From NCBI RefSeq assembly GCF_022829635.1, contig NZ_JAKSYO010000172.1:269445-333444 (forward strand): a DNA stretch of 64,000 nt, given 5' to 3'. Positions 1 through 7,350 of this stretch are shown piece by piece. A program made the translations under genes and the position numbers. Below the pieces are notes generated by a model. That model did no database searches and had not been told where the DNA came from. It worked only from the letters and a program-made list of their open reading frames with translations. The stretch comes from Methylobacterium sp. E-066. Lineage in GTDB: Bacteria; Pseudomonadota; Alphaproteobacteria; Rhizobiales; Beijerinckiaceae. Numbering within the stretch: the stretch's first letter is position 1; each line of letters starts with the position of its first letter.

Positions 1-74
1 CCTCGGAAGGCCCGACTCCGGACCTCCGCCCCCCAAAAACAGTCCGCCCCAGACAAGCCACGGAAACCCGCCCG

Positions 75-1448
75 ATGAGCGCCGCGCTGCAGATCGCCCT
101 TCCGGATATCGGCGATTACCGGGACGTGCCGGTGATCGAACTCCTGGTGAAGCCGGGCGACCGTCTCGCCGTGGACGACCTGATCCTCAGCATCGAATCC
201 GACAAGGCGACCATGGAGGTCCCCTCCCCGGTGGCCGGCACCGTGCGGGAATTGCTGGTCGCGGTGGGCTCGAAGGTCTCGGAGGGCACGCCGATTCTTG
301 TGGTCGAGCCGGCCGAGGGCGGCGAGGCGGCACCGGCGCTGGAAGCGCCGCAACCGGAGCCGGCTGCCGGTGTCGGACAGGGCGCGGGTCCCCTCTCCCG
401 TGCGGGAGAGGGACAGGGTGAGGGACCAGCCCTCTCCGGACACGGCGCATCCCTCACCCCAGCCCTCTCCCGCACGGGAGAGGGGGACCGTCGCGCCCCG
501 GCCCAGCCGTCCAACGACGATCAGCGGCCCATCACGCAGCGCGACGTCCACGCCAGCCCGTCCGTGCGCCAGCTCGCCCGCGAGCTCGGGATCACCCTCG
601 ACCGGGTGCCCGCCACCGGCCCCAAGGGGCGGATCCTGCGGGAGGATTTGCACGCCTTCGTCAAAGCGGCGCTCCAGGCCCCGGCCCACGCGCCGGCCGC
701 GCCCTCGGGCATCGGCGCCGGCCTGCCGCCCTGGCCGCAGGTGGATTTCGAAAAATTCGGCCCGGTGCGGCGGGAGCCCCTGTCGCGGATCCAGACGATC
801 TCCGGAGCCAATCTCAGCCGCAACTGGCTGACCATCCCGCACGTGACCAATTTCGACCGGGCCGACGTCACGGAGATCGAGGCGTTCCGGGTCGGGCTCA
901 ATAAGGAAACGCGTACGCCGCCGGCGCGGGTCACCATGGTGGCCTTCCTGATCAAGGCCGCCGCCCTCGCCCTGCGGGCCTATCCGCGCTTCAACACCTC
1001 CCTGGAGGGCTCCGACCTCGTCCTCAAGGACTACGTCCATGTCGGCTTCGCGGTGGACACCCCGAAGGGCCTGATGGTGCCGGTGGTACGCGACTGCGAC
1101 CGCAAGGGCCTGATCGCGATCGCCACCGAGATGGCGGCGCTCGCCGACAAGGCCCGGGCCGGCAGCCTCTCGGGCGCGGACATGCAGGGCGGGTGCTTCT
1201 CGGTGTCGTCGCTGGGCGGCATCGGCGGCGACGGCTTCACCCCGATCATCAACGCCCCCGAGGTCGCGATCCTGGGCGCGGCGCGCTCGCGCACGGAGGC
1301 GGTCTGGGACGGAAACGCCTTCCAGCCGCGGCTGATCCTGCCGCTCAGCCTGTCCTGGGACCACCGGGTGGTGGACGGCGTCGCCGCCGCCCGCTTCCTC
1401 GGCCACATCGCGTCGGTGCTGTCGGATTTGCGCCGGGCGCTGCTGTGA
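75..1448 (+). CDS. aceF: Pyruvate dehydrogenase complex E2, dihydrolipoamide acetyltransferase
   Basis: Transfers acetyl groups from the E1-bound intermediate to CoA via a swinging lipoyl arm in the cytosolic pyruvate dehydrogenase complex. The 457 residues show a lipoyl domain (about 5-80, lipoyl-lysine motif ESDKATMEVPSP), a variable linker, an E3-binding domain (about 158-195, ASPSVRQLARELG) and a catalytic domain ending in SWDHRVVDGVAAARF, which holds the expected His and Asp. The next gene is the lipoyl-bearing E3, 192 bp downstream, so E1 is probably just upstream of the window. The linker at residues 105-138 is encoded by a palindromic intergenic-type repeat that was inserted in frame. 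A 2-oxoglutarate or branched-chain E2 is less likely, given the lipoyl-E3 partner typical of PDH loci. Confidence 0.93.
   Translation: MSAALQIALPDIGDYRDVPVIELLVKPGDRLAVDDLILSIESDKATMEVPSPVAGTVRELLVAVGSKVSEGTPILVVEPAEGGEAAPALEAPQPEPAAGVGQGAGPLSRAGEGQGEGPALSGHGASLTPALSRTGEGDRRAPAQPSNDDQRPITQRDVHASPSVRQLARELGITLDRVPATGPKGRILREDLHAFVKAALQAPAHAPAAPSGIGAGLPPWPQVDFEKFGPVRREPLSRIQTISGANLSRNWLTIPHVTNFDRADVTEIEAFRVGLNKETRTPPARVTMVAFLIKAAALALRAYPRFNTSLEGSDLVLKDYVHVGFAVDTPKGLMVPVVRDCDRKGLIAIATEMAALADKARAGSLSGADMQGGCFSVSSLGGIGGDGFTPIINAPEVAILGAARSRTEAVWDGNAFQPRLILPLSLSWDHRVVDGVAAARFLGHIASVLSDLRRALL
388..489. repeat. Palindromic repeat (family A) inside the aceF coding sequence
   Basis: About 102 bp whose two arms are inverted copies of CCCTCTCCCGTGCGGGAGAG. 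The same element occurs between genes at 10331-10432 and 14993-15093 with nearly identical arms and a variable centre. Here it is read through in frame as Gly/Ser/Glu-rich residues 105-138 of E2. Confidence 0.9.
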
Positions 1449-1470
1449 CGGCGATGATGGGTGCGCCGCT

Positions 1471-1584
1471 CTCTCCTCCCCCTTGCGGGGAGGAGTTGGA
1501 GGTGGGGGTGGTGCCGGAAGAGGCGCAACGGTGCCTCCTGCACCACCCCCACCCCTGACCCCTCCCCGCAAGGGGGAGGGGAAA
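1471..1584. repeat. Inverted-repeat element between aceF and lpdA
   Basis: Long inverted repeat. The left arm, near 1471-1535, contains CTCCCCCTTGCGGGGAGGAG and a GGTGGGGGTGGTGC run. The right arm, near 1536-1584, contains their complements, ending in CCTCCCCGCAAGGGGGAGGG. It fills most of the E2-E3 intergenic gap and would form a stable hairpin in the operon mRNA. It differs in sequence from family A but has the same overall design. Confidence 0.8.
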
Positions 1585-1640
1585 ACCCTGGCAGCCCCGA
1601 TGCCTTCCGCCCATCCCCCTAGACTGTGATCGCCGCTGCC

Positions 1641-3323
1641 ATGCCCGAGACCCGCGAGATCCGCGTCCCCGATATCGGCGACTTTTCCGGCGTGCCGGTG
1701 ATCGAGATCCCGGTGGCGCCGGGGGAGACAATCGCCCGCGACCAGACCCTGCTCATCGTCGAGTCCGACAAGGCGACCCTCGACATCCCCGCCCCGGTCG
1801 CCGGCCGCTTGGTCGAGATGCTGGTCGGCCTCGGCGACACCGTCTCGGCCGGAACGCTGATCGCCCGGGTGGCCGTCGAAGCGGAAACGGTCGCGCCCGT
1901 GGCGGCGCCCACCGACGCGCCGGCAGAAGACTCCTGCGACGTGCTGGTGATCGGCGGCGGGCCCGGCGGCTACGCAGCGGCGTTCCGGGCCGCCGATCTC
2001 GGGCAGCGCGTGATCCTGGTGGAGCGCGAGGCCAGGCTCGGCGGCGTCTGCCTGAATGTCGGCTGCATCCCGTCGAAGGCACTGCTCCACGTCGCCGCCG
2101 TCACCGAAGAAGCCGGGCGGCTGTCCGCCCACGGGATCAGCTTCGGCGCACCGACCGTCGATCTCGACAAGCTGCGGGCGTTCAAGGCCGGCACCGTGCG
2201 GCGCCTGACCGACGGGCTCAGCCACATGGCGCGCCAGCGCAAGGTCGAGACCGTGCGCGGTACCGCGCGCTTCACCGGGCCGAACGCGGTCTCGGTGGCG
2301 CTGCAGACGGGCGGCAGCCGCGCGATCGGGTTCAAGAGCGCCATCGTGGCGGCGGGCTCATCGCCGGTCAGCCTGCCGATGCTGCCCGACGACCCGCGGA
2401 TCGTGAATTCCACGGGGGCGCTGGAGCTGCCCTTCGTGCCCCGCCGCCTGCTGGTGATCGGCGGCGGCATCATCGGCCTGGAGATGGCGACGGTCTACAG
2501 CGCGCTCGGCGCCCGGGTCGACGTGGTCGAGCGCCTGCCGAACCTCCTGGAAGGGGTCGACCGGGACTTGGTGGCGGTCTGGACCAAGCGCAACGCCCAC
2601 CGGTTCGACCGCATCCGCACCGGCGCCGAGGTCGTCTCGGCCGCCGCCACCCCGGACGGCATCGCCGTGACCCTGGCAGGCGAGGCGGAGCCGCAGATCT
2701 ACGACCTCGTGCTCCAGGCGGCCGGCCGGCGGCCGAACGGCGACGCTCTGGGCCTCGACGCGGCGGGCGTTGCCGTGGAGCGGGGCTTCGTGCCGGTGGA
2801 CGCGCAGATGCGCACCAGCGTGCCCCACATCCTGGCGGTGGGCGATCTCGTCGGGCAGCCGATGCTCGCCCACAAGGCGGTGCATCAGGGCCACGTCGCC
2901 GCCGAGGTGGCTGTCGGCCACAAGGCGGGGTTCGACGCGACGGTGATTCCCTCGGTGGCCTATACCGATCCGGAAATCGCCTGGGCCGGCCTGACCGAGA
3001 CCGCCGCCAAGGCCGCCGGGCGGGCGGTCGAGGTGGCGCGCTTCCCCTGGGCGGCCTCGGGCCGGGCCATCGCCAACGGCGCCGATTACGGCCTGACCAA
3101 GTTGCTGTTCGACGCGGAGACCAAGCGGATCGTCGGCGGCGCCATCGTCGGCCCGAGCGCGGGCGACATGCTCGGCGAGATCGTGCTCGCCATCGAGATG
3201 GGCGCCGACGCGACGGATATCGGCCGCACAATCCACCCGCACCCGACGCTCGGCGAGACCATCGGACTCGCCGCCGAGGCCGCGCTCGGCCTCTGCACCG
3301 ACCTGCCCCCGGCGCGGCGCTAG
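1641..3323 (+). CDS. lpdA: Dihydrolipoamide dehydrogenase (E3) with N-terminal lipoyl domain
   Basis: Flavoprotein that reoxidises dihydrolipoamide with NAD+ for the 2-oxoacid dehydrogenase complex. From the ATG chosen here it has 560 residues: a lipoyl domain (about 3-78, ESDKATLDIPAP), an FAD Rossmann motif (VIGGGPGGYAAAF), the redox disulfide motif GGVCLNVGCIPSKALL, a second NAD-binding GxGxxG (VIGGGIIGLEMA) and the C-terminal His-Glu motif HPHPTLGETI. The ATG at 1641 is preferred over the in-frame GTG at 1626 because MPETREIRVPDIG matches the lipoyl-domain start. N-terminal lipoyl fusion is a known E3 variant in several proteobacteria. It follows aceF and is very likely cotranscribed with it. 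Confidence 0.93.
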   Translation: MPETREIRVPDIGDFSGVPVIEIPVAPGETIARDQTLLIVESDKATLDIPAPVAGRLVEMLVGLGDTVSAGTLIARVAVEAETVAPVAAPTDAPAEDSCDVLVIGGGPGGYAAAFRAADLGQRVILVEREARLGGVCLNVGCIPSKALLHVAAVTEEAGRLSAHGISFGAPTVDLDKLRAFKAGTVRRLTDGLSHMARQRKVETVRGTARFTGPNAVSVALQTGGSRAIGFKSAIVAAGSSPVSLPMLPDDPRIVNSTGALELPFVPRRLLVIGGGIIGLEMATVYSALGARVDVVERLPNLLEGVDRDLVAVWTKRNAHRFDRIRTGAEVVSAAATPDGIAVTLAGEAEPQIYDLVLQAAGRRPNGDALGLDAAGVAVERGFVPVDAQMRTSVPHILAVGDLVGQPMLAHKAVHQGHVAAEVAVGHKAGFDATVIPSVAYTDPEIAWAGLTETAAKAAGRAVEVARFPWAASGRAIANGADYGLTKLLFDAETKRIVGGAIVGPSAGDMLGEIVLAIEMGADATDIGRTIHPHPTLGETIGLAAEAALGLCTDLPPARR

Positions 3324-3485
3324 CAGGCTCGACCCCACGGCGCGGTTTGGATAAACCGGCTGCCGCGAGGCCGGGGACGGCTCGGCTGAGCCGGCCCGTC
3401 CGCACAACAACAGGACGCCTCCATCCCGGGGGGATTCGGGCCGAGACGATGCGGTGTGCCGAATTAGCCGTTCCGGGACGTTCCG

Positions 3486-4139
3486 ATGCCAAAGCTCACC
3501 TTCAGCGCGCTTGATCCGCGGGCGGTCCGACGCTGCGTGGCCTTCCTGGTCCGGCGCGACTGGGCGCTCCATCTCGGCCTCGCGGCGGTGCTGGCGGGGA
3601 TCCCGATGAGGCCCGCCGCCGCCCAACCGCAGGCCGCCCTGATCGCGTCCCTGCAGAGCCGCGTGCTGGCGGCGCACAGCGCGACCCTGGCGCTGGAGAG
3701 CTGGTGCGCCGACCACAAGCTCGCCGGCGACCCGCATCTCGTCGCCCGGCGCATGGACGTGGCCGACAAGCCGCTCACCGCCGCGCAGCGCGCCCGCCTG
3801 GCGATCGGCCCCGACGAGCCGGTGCGCTACCGCCGGGTCCGTTTGGCCTGCGGCGACCGGGTTCTGTCGGAGGCCGACAACTGGTACGTCCCGGCGCGCC
3901 TGACGCCCGAGATGAACGCGACCCTGGACGGCACCCGCACGCCCTTCGGCCGGGTCGTGCGCCCGCTGGAGCCGACCCGTCAGACCCTTGAAGTCCGCCC
4001 CTTCCCGCAGGCCGCGGCACCCGGCCCCGACGACCCGCTGTTCGAGGTCGACGCGGTGCTCTCCACGGGCTCCGGCCAACCGTTCTGCGAGGTCGCCGAG
4101 ACCTATCTGGGCGGTGCGCTGCCCGAAGCTTCGCGGTAA
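3486..4139 (+). CDS. Exported protein resembling the chorismate lyase/UTRA fold
   Basis: 217 residues with a basic N-terminus and a hydrophobic stretch (about 32-48) ending in RPAAAQP, which suggests a signal peptide. The segment around residues 132-165 (NWYVPARLTPEMN, then TPFGRVV) looks like the core of chorismate pyruvate-lyase/UTRA-type domains, where a PxG-containing loop precedes the binding pocket. If exported, it is unlikely to be the cytosolic ubiquinone enzyme UbiC. It may bind rather than convert a small molecule. No operon partner is obvious; the following DUF2147 gene starts 35 bp downstream and could be cotranscribed. The family assignment is a resemblance only. Confidence 0.6.
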   Translation: MPKLTFSALDPRAVRRCVAFLVRRDWALHLGLAAVLAGIPMRPAAAQPQAALIASLQSRVLAAHSATLALESWCADHKLAGDPHLVARRMDVADKPLTAAQRARLAIGPDEPVRYRRVRLACGDRVLSEADNWYVPARLTPEMNATLDGTRTPFGRVVRPLEPTRQTLEVRPFPQAAAPGPDDPLFEVDAVLSTGSGQPFCEVAETYLGGALPEASR

Positions 4140-4174
4140 GAGTGCCTCAAACGGCCGGTTCGGGAGGAACGAGG

Positions 4175-4573
4175 ATGCGTCGCGCGGTCTTGGCTTTGCT
4201 CGCTTCGATGCCGGTCTGCGGCCCGGCCCTGGCCGCCGATCCGGCCGGCCTCTGGCTCACCGAGACCGGCAGTTCCCGGGTGAAGGTCGCCCCCTGCGGC
4301 GGCGGCTATTGCGGCACCATCGTCAGCGCCCCCGGAAAGGCCCTCGACGCCAAGAACCCGGACCCGGCCTTGCGGGGCCGCAGCGTCGTCGGCGTCCAGA
4401 TCCTCGACGCAAGGCAGGCGGATGGATCGGGCTACAGCGGCTCGCTCTACAACCCGAACGACGGAAAGACCTATTCCGGCTCCCTGCGGCTGACCGGCCC
4501 GAACGCCCTCGAAGTCTCGGGCTGCGTGATGAGCGTGTTCTGCAAGCGCCAGACCTGGACCCGGGTGAACTGA
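4175..4573 (+). CDS. DUF2147 family secreted protein
   Basis: 132 residues with a clear Sec signal peptide (MRRAVLALLASMPVCGPALA) and a mature domain of the DUF2147 type. That family shows a D-P-x-G-x-W start, here DPAGLWLTE, paired Cys residues in PCGGGYCG, and a G-x-x-Y-x-P-x-D/N-G-K-x-Y-S-G core, here YNPNDGKTYSGSL. The ATG at 4175 is favoured by the GGGAGGA Shine-Dalgarno at 4162-4168 and by the signal peptide it creates; an in-frame GTG lies at 4142. DUF2147 proteins are periplasmic and of unknown function. The C-terminal Cys pair probably forms a disulfide. Confidence 0.82.
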   Translation: MRRAVLALLASMPVCGPALAADPAGLWLTETGSSRVKVAPCGGGYCGTIVSAPGKALDAKNPDPALRGRSVVGVQILDARQADGSGYSGSLYNPNDGKTYSGSLRLTGPNALEVSGCVMSVFCKRQTWTRVN

Positions 4574-4661
4574 CCACCGCCCACGATGACGCAGTCGCGG
4601 GCTCGTGACGGATCAATTGTGCACGACCGAAGCTTCCCTCTCGACAGAGACAGGGACCTTC

Positions 4662-4937
4662 ATGACCAAGATGATTTTCGCCGCCGCCATCGCGACCTGC
4701 TTGGTCGGACCGGCCTCCGCCCAGGTGATCGAATCCCCGACCGGCACCGTGGTGGTCGTGCCGCCCGGCGCCCCCGGGGTGGTGACATCGCAGTCGAACG
4801 CGACCGGTGCCGAGGGCGCCATCACCTACTCGCCGACGGGACAGCCGGCGGATTCGATCGCCAACGATTCCGCCGCCGCCGGCAACGCCAACCAGCCCTC
4901 GCGTGTCGCGCCCCAGGGTGGCGGCGGCGGGAAGTAG
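4662..4937 (+). CDS. Small secreted hypothetical protein
   Basis: 91 residues. A signal peptide (MTKMIFAAAIATCLVGPASA) precedes a low-complexity region rich in Gly, Ser, Thr, Pro and Asn that ends in a glycine run. The ATG at 4662 is chosen because it starts the signal peptide; a GTG/ATG extension to 4605 would add 19 residues ahead of it. No catalytic motif is visible. Short, disordered exported proteins of this kind are common in Methylobacterium-like genomes, but I do not know a function. Confidence 0.65.
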   Translation: MTKMIFAAAIATCLVGPASAQVIESPTGTVVVVPPGAPGVVTSQSNATGAEGAITYSPTGQPADSIANDSAAAGNANQPSRVAPQGGGGGK

Positions 4938-5145
4938 GCGACACCGCTTTGCCCCGGACGCGGTTTCTGTGTCCGGGGCGAGGTTGTCATCGCGCGTGCA
5001 GCGAAGCGATCCCGGTCACGCTCGATTATGGGATCGCGTGCCGCCCTGGGTTGCTTCGCTACGCTCGCAATGACGGTGCGGTCGCGACCGACCGGCGGAT
5101 ATCCAACGCACGGGCTACGTTGCTTACACATCTGCGGACGAAGCG

Positions 5146-5356
5146 CGGGTCCCCTCGCCCCGCTTGCGGGGAGAGGCCCGCACGGACCTCGTCGTCCGTG
5201 CGGGAAGCGCAGGCGAAGCCGGAGCGGCGGTGAGGGGGCGGTTCAGAACGAGGCGCGCGTCCGGAACCGCCCCCTCACCCTCGGCTGCCGCCTCGCTTCG
5301 GCGACGACGAGGTCGCCGAAGCCCTCTCCCCGCAAGCGGGGCGAGGGGATACCCGC
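5146..5356. repeat. Nested inverted repeats, about 210 bp
   Basis: An outer arm at about 5148-5175 (CCCTCGCCCCGCTTGCGGGG) is inverted at about 5321-5352. Inside it lie a second inverted pair, GGTGAGGGGGCGGTTC near 5231 and GAACCGCCCCCTCACC near 5266, and further complementary GACGACGAGGTC-type segments. The region could fold as one long cruciform or RNA hairpin. It lies in the 633-bp stretch from 4938 to 5570, which contains no credible gene. Confidence 0.8.
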
Positions 5357-5416
5357 ACCGAGGCTGGAGCCAAAGCACGGGCCGTCGCGCAAAAAGGGCC
5401 GAACTCGATCTGTGAA

Positions 5417-5499
5417 TCCGATAGCCCGTGCGGGAGAGGGGACCCGCGCCACATCCGGAAATGTGAGAATCCGATAGCCCGCACAGGAGAGGGAGCCTG
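5417..5499. repeat. Pair of direct half-copies of a family A-like arm
   Basis: The segment AATCCGATAGCCCGTGCGGG near 5421 recurs as AATCCGATAGCCCGCACAGG near 5469; both are followed by AGAGGG. They read as two half-elements of the CGTGCGGGAGAGGG arm family in the same orientation. They lie between the nested palindromes and the end of the GbsR-type regulator gene. Confidence 0.6.
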
Positions 5500-5570
5500 C
5501 GGCGCCCCGGGGTGACGGGGTTGGGCGCTGCGACCTGTTCGTCACGTCCGCAGCACCGGAAGACCGCCCC

Positions 5571-6149
5571 TCACGCTTCCTTGTCCGGACGCCCCGCGAG
5601 CCGGCCCGGCAGGCCGGTCAGGCGGTCCTTCATCGCCAGCACCTTCTGGACCTTGGCGCCGAGGGTGAGGAGCTGGACCAGGCGCTCGGTGTCGAGGCGG
5701 CGCACGTCGGCGTACCAACCCGCAAAGAGCTCGAACAGGTCGTGCATCTCCCGGAGCCGGCCTTGCGCGTGGCGCTCCGCCTCGGACTCGGCGTCCTGCA
5801 TCAGCAACTCGCGCAGCAGGGTCAGGGTCGGGTCGATCTCGCGCTTCTTGCGCTCCTCGACCAGGGTGCGGACGATCTGCCAGATGTCCTCCGGGGTGGC
5901 GAAGTAGTCCCGCCGGTCCCCGGGCACGTGCAGGAGCCGCACGAGGTTCCAGGCCTGCAGCTCCTTGAGCCCCATGCTGACGTTGGAGCGCGAGACACCC
6001 AGACGCTCCACGATCTCGTCGGCGTTGAGCGGCCGCTCGGCCACGAACAGCAGGGCGTAGATCTGCCCCACGGTCCGGTTGATGCCCCAGCGCGAGCCCA
6101 TCTCGCCGAAATGCAGCACGAAGGTCTGGATCAGGGGAGGCAGGTGCAC
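5571..6149 (-). CDS. GbsR/MarR-family transcriptional regulator, likely controller of the cydAB operon
   Basis: 192 residues. An N-terminal winged helix-turn-helix covers about 15-90: GQIYALLFVAERPLNADEIVERLGVSRSNVSMGLKEL, split here for description as the family's helix-turn-helix followed by VPGDRRDYFATPEDIW in the wing. The rest is a helical C-terminal region that probably dimerises. GbsR-type proteins are MarR relatives. It is the last gene in the direction of the bd oxidase genes, 61 bp after the DUF2474 gene, so it is probably cotranscribed with them. An 18-bp palindrome upstream of cydA is the natural candidate operator. Repression versus activation cannot be told from sequence. Confidence 0.85.
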   Translation of the reverse strand: MHLPPLIQTFVLHFGEMGSRWGINRTVGQIYALLFVAERPLNADEIVERLGVSRSNVSMGLKELQAWNLVRLLHVPGDRRDYFATPEDIWQIVRTLVEERKKREIDPTLTLLRELLMQDAESEAERHAQGRLREMHDLFELFAGWYADVRRLDTERLVQLLTLGAKVQKVLAMKDRLTGLPGRLAGRPDKEA

Positions 6150-6210
6150 GGCGGCGATCCGTCGAACGGTTTTAGGCCCCTCGGGAATGCGGGGGGGTGT
6201 TGCCGGCTTA

Positions 6211-6333
6211 TCAGCTCTTGAGCCAGAACCGGAGGAGCGTCGCCACGGCGCCGAGGCCGAGGATGCTCCCGGCCCAGAGGCCCACGAACCAGGCGAGGCG
6301 TTTCCAGAGCGGGAGCGGGGTTGCGGGGGCCAT
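6211..6333 (-). CDS. DUF2474 small membrane protein, CydX-like bd oxidase subunit
   Basis: 40 residues with one transmembrane helix (KRLAWFVGLWAGSILGLGAV) and a W-K-R-L start typical of DUF2474 proteins found after cydB in cyanide-insensitive bd oxidase operons. Its ATG overlaps the cydB stop by one base (TGATG at 6331-6335 on the reverse strand), which implies translational coupling. By analogy with CydX it would stabilise the CydAB complex; that is inferred from position and size. No other function suggests itself. Confidence 0.83.
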   Translation of the reverse strand: MAPATPLPLWKRLAWFVGLWAGSILGLGAVATLLRFWLKS

Positions 6334-7340
6334 CAGTGATACCCGTGCGCGTCGACCTTGCCGCGGAACACCCAGTAGGAATACGCGGTGTAGATCAGGA
6401 TGATCGGGATCAGGACCGAGGCGCCGACCAGCATGAACATCTGGCTCGCCTCGGGGGCGGCGGCCTGCCAGATCGTGATCCGCCCCGGCACCACGTCGGG
6501 GAAGATGCTGATCCCGAGCCCCAGGAACGACAGGGCGAACAGGCCGAGCGCGATCAGGAACGGCGCCCGCTCGCCCCCGCCCCGCAGGGTCCGCCACAGG
6601 GCGACGGCGGCGAGCGCGACCAGCAGCGGCACCTGCGCCGAGACCAGGACGTTCGGCATCGCCAGCCAGCGCTCGAAGTAGCGCCCCTGCAGGAACGGCG
6701 TCGCGGCGCTGACCAGCGCGATCGCCGCCACGGTGGCGATGGTCAGGCGCTGGGCGAACCGGCGGGCCTGGAGCTGGAGCAGCCCTTCCGTGCGCATCAC
6801 CAGCCAGGTCGCCCCGAGCAGCGCGTAGGCGACCACGAGGCTGACGCCGACCAGCAGGCTGAACGGCGTCAGCCAGTCCCACCAACCGCCGGCATAGGCC
6901 CGGCCCTCGACCGCGATGCCCTGGAGCAGTGCGCCCAGCGCGATCCCCTGGGCCAGGGCCGCCACCACGGAGCCGCCCGTGAAGGCCACATCCCAGGCCG
7001 CCCGGTGGCCGGGATCGCGCCAGCGGAACTCGAAGGCGACGCCGCGAAAAATCAGCCCGAGCAGCATGGCGATGATCGGCGCGTAGAGCGCCGGCAGGAT
7101 CACCGCGTAGGCCAGCGGGAAGGCCGCGAACAGCCCACCGCCGCCCAGAACCAGCCAGGTCTCGTTGCCGTCCCAGACCGGGGCGACCGAGTTCATCGCG
7201 GTGTCGCGCTCCGGCCCCGGCCGCAGGGCCGGGAACAGGATGCCGATGCCGAGATCGAAGCCGTCCATGACGATGTAGGCGAAGACCGCGAAGGCGATCA
7301 CGAACGCCCAGATCACGGTGAGATCGACGCTGTAGACCAT
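6333..7340 (-). CDS. cydB: Cytochrome bd-type quinol oxidase subunit II
   Basis: 335 residues with about eight to nine transmembrane helices. It starts MVYSVDLTVIWAFVIAFAVF and continues with the conserved YIVMDGFDLGIGILFPAL, a hallmark of CydB/CioB. It pairs with CydA in the inner membrane to reduce O2 with quinol electrons without pumping protons. The ATG at 7340 matches the family start; an upstream in-frame extension adds a Pro/Arg-rich tail that is only the shadow of the cydA C-terminus. Spacing to cydA is 10 bp. Confidence 0.95.
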   Translation of the reverse strand: MVYSVDLTVIWAFVIAFAVFAYIVMDGFDLGIGILFPALRPGPERDTAMNSVAPVWDGNETWLVLGGGGLFAAFPLAYAVILPALYAPIIAMLLGLIFRGVAFEFRWRDPGHRAAWDVAFTGGSVVAALAQGIALGALLQGIAVEGRAYAGGWWDWLTPFSLLVGVSLVVAYALLGATWLVMRTEGLLQLQARRFAQRLTIATVAAIALVSAATPFLQGRYFERWLAMPNVLVSAQVPLLVALAAVALWRTLRGGGERAPFLIALGLFALSFLGLGISIFPDVVPGRITIWQAAAPEASQMFMLVGASVLIPIILIYTAYSYWVFRGKVDAHGYH

Positions 7341-7350
7341 GGCTGCTGCC

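Noticed and set aside
5146..5499. CRISPR array
   Set aside because: The repeats are inverted and of unequal length, with no regular spacers and no cas genes nearby.
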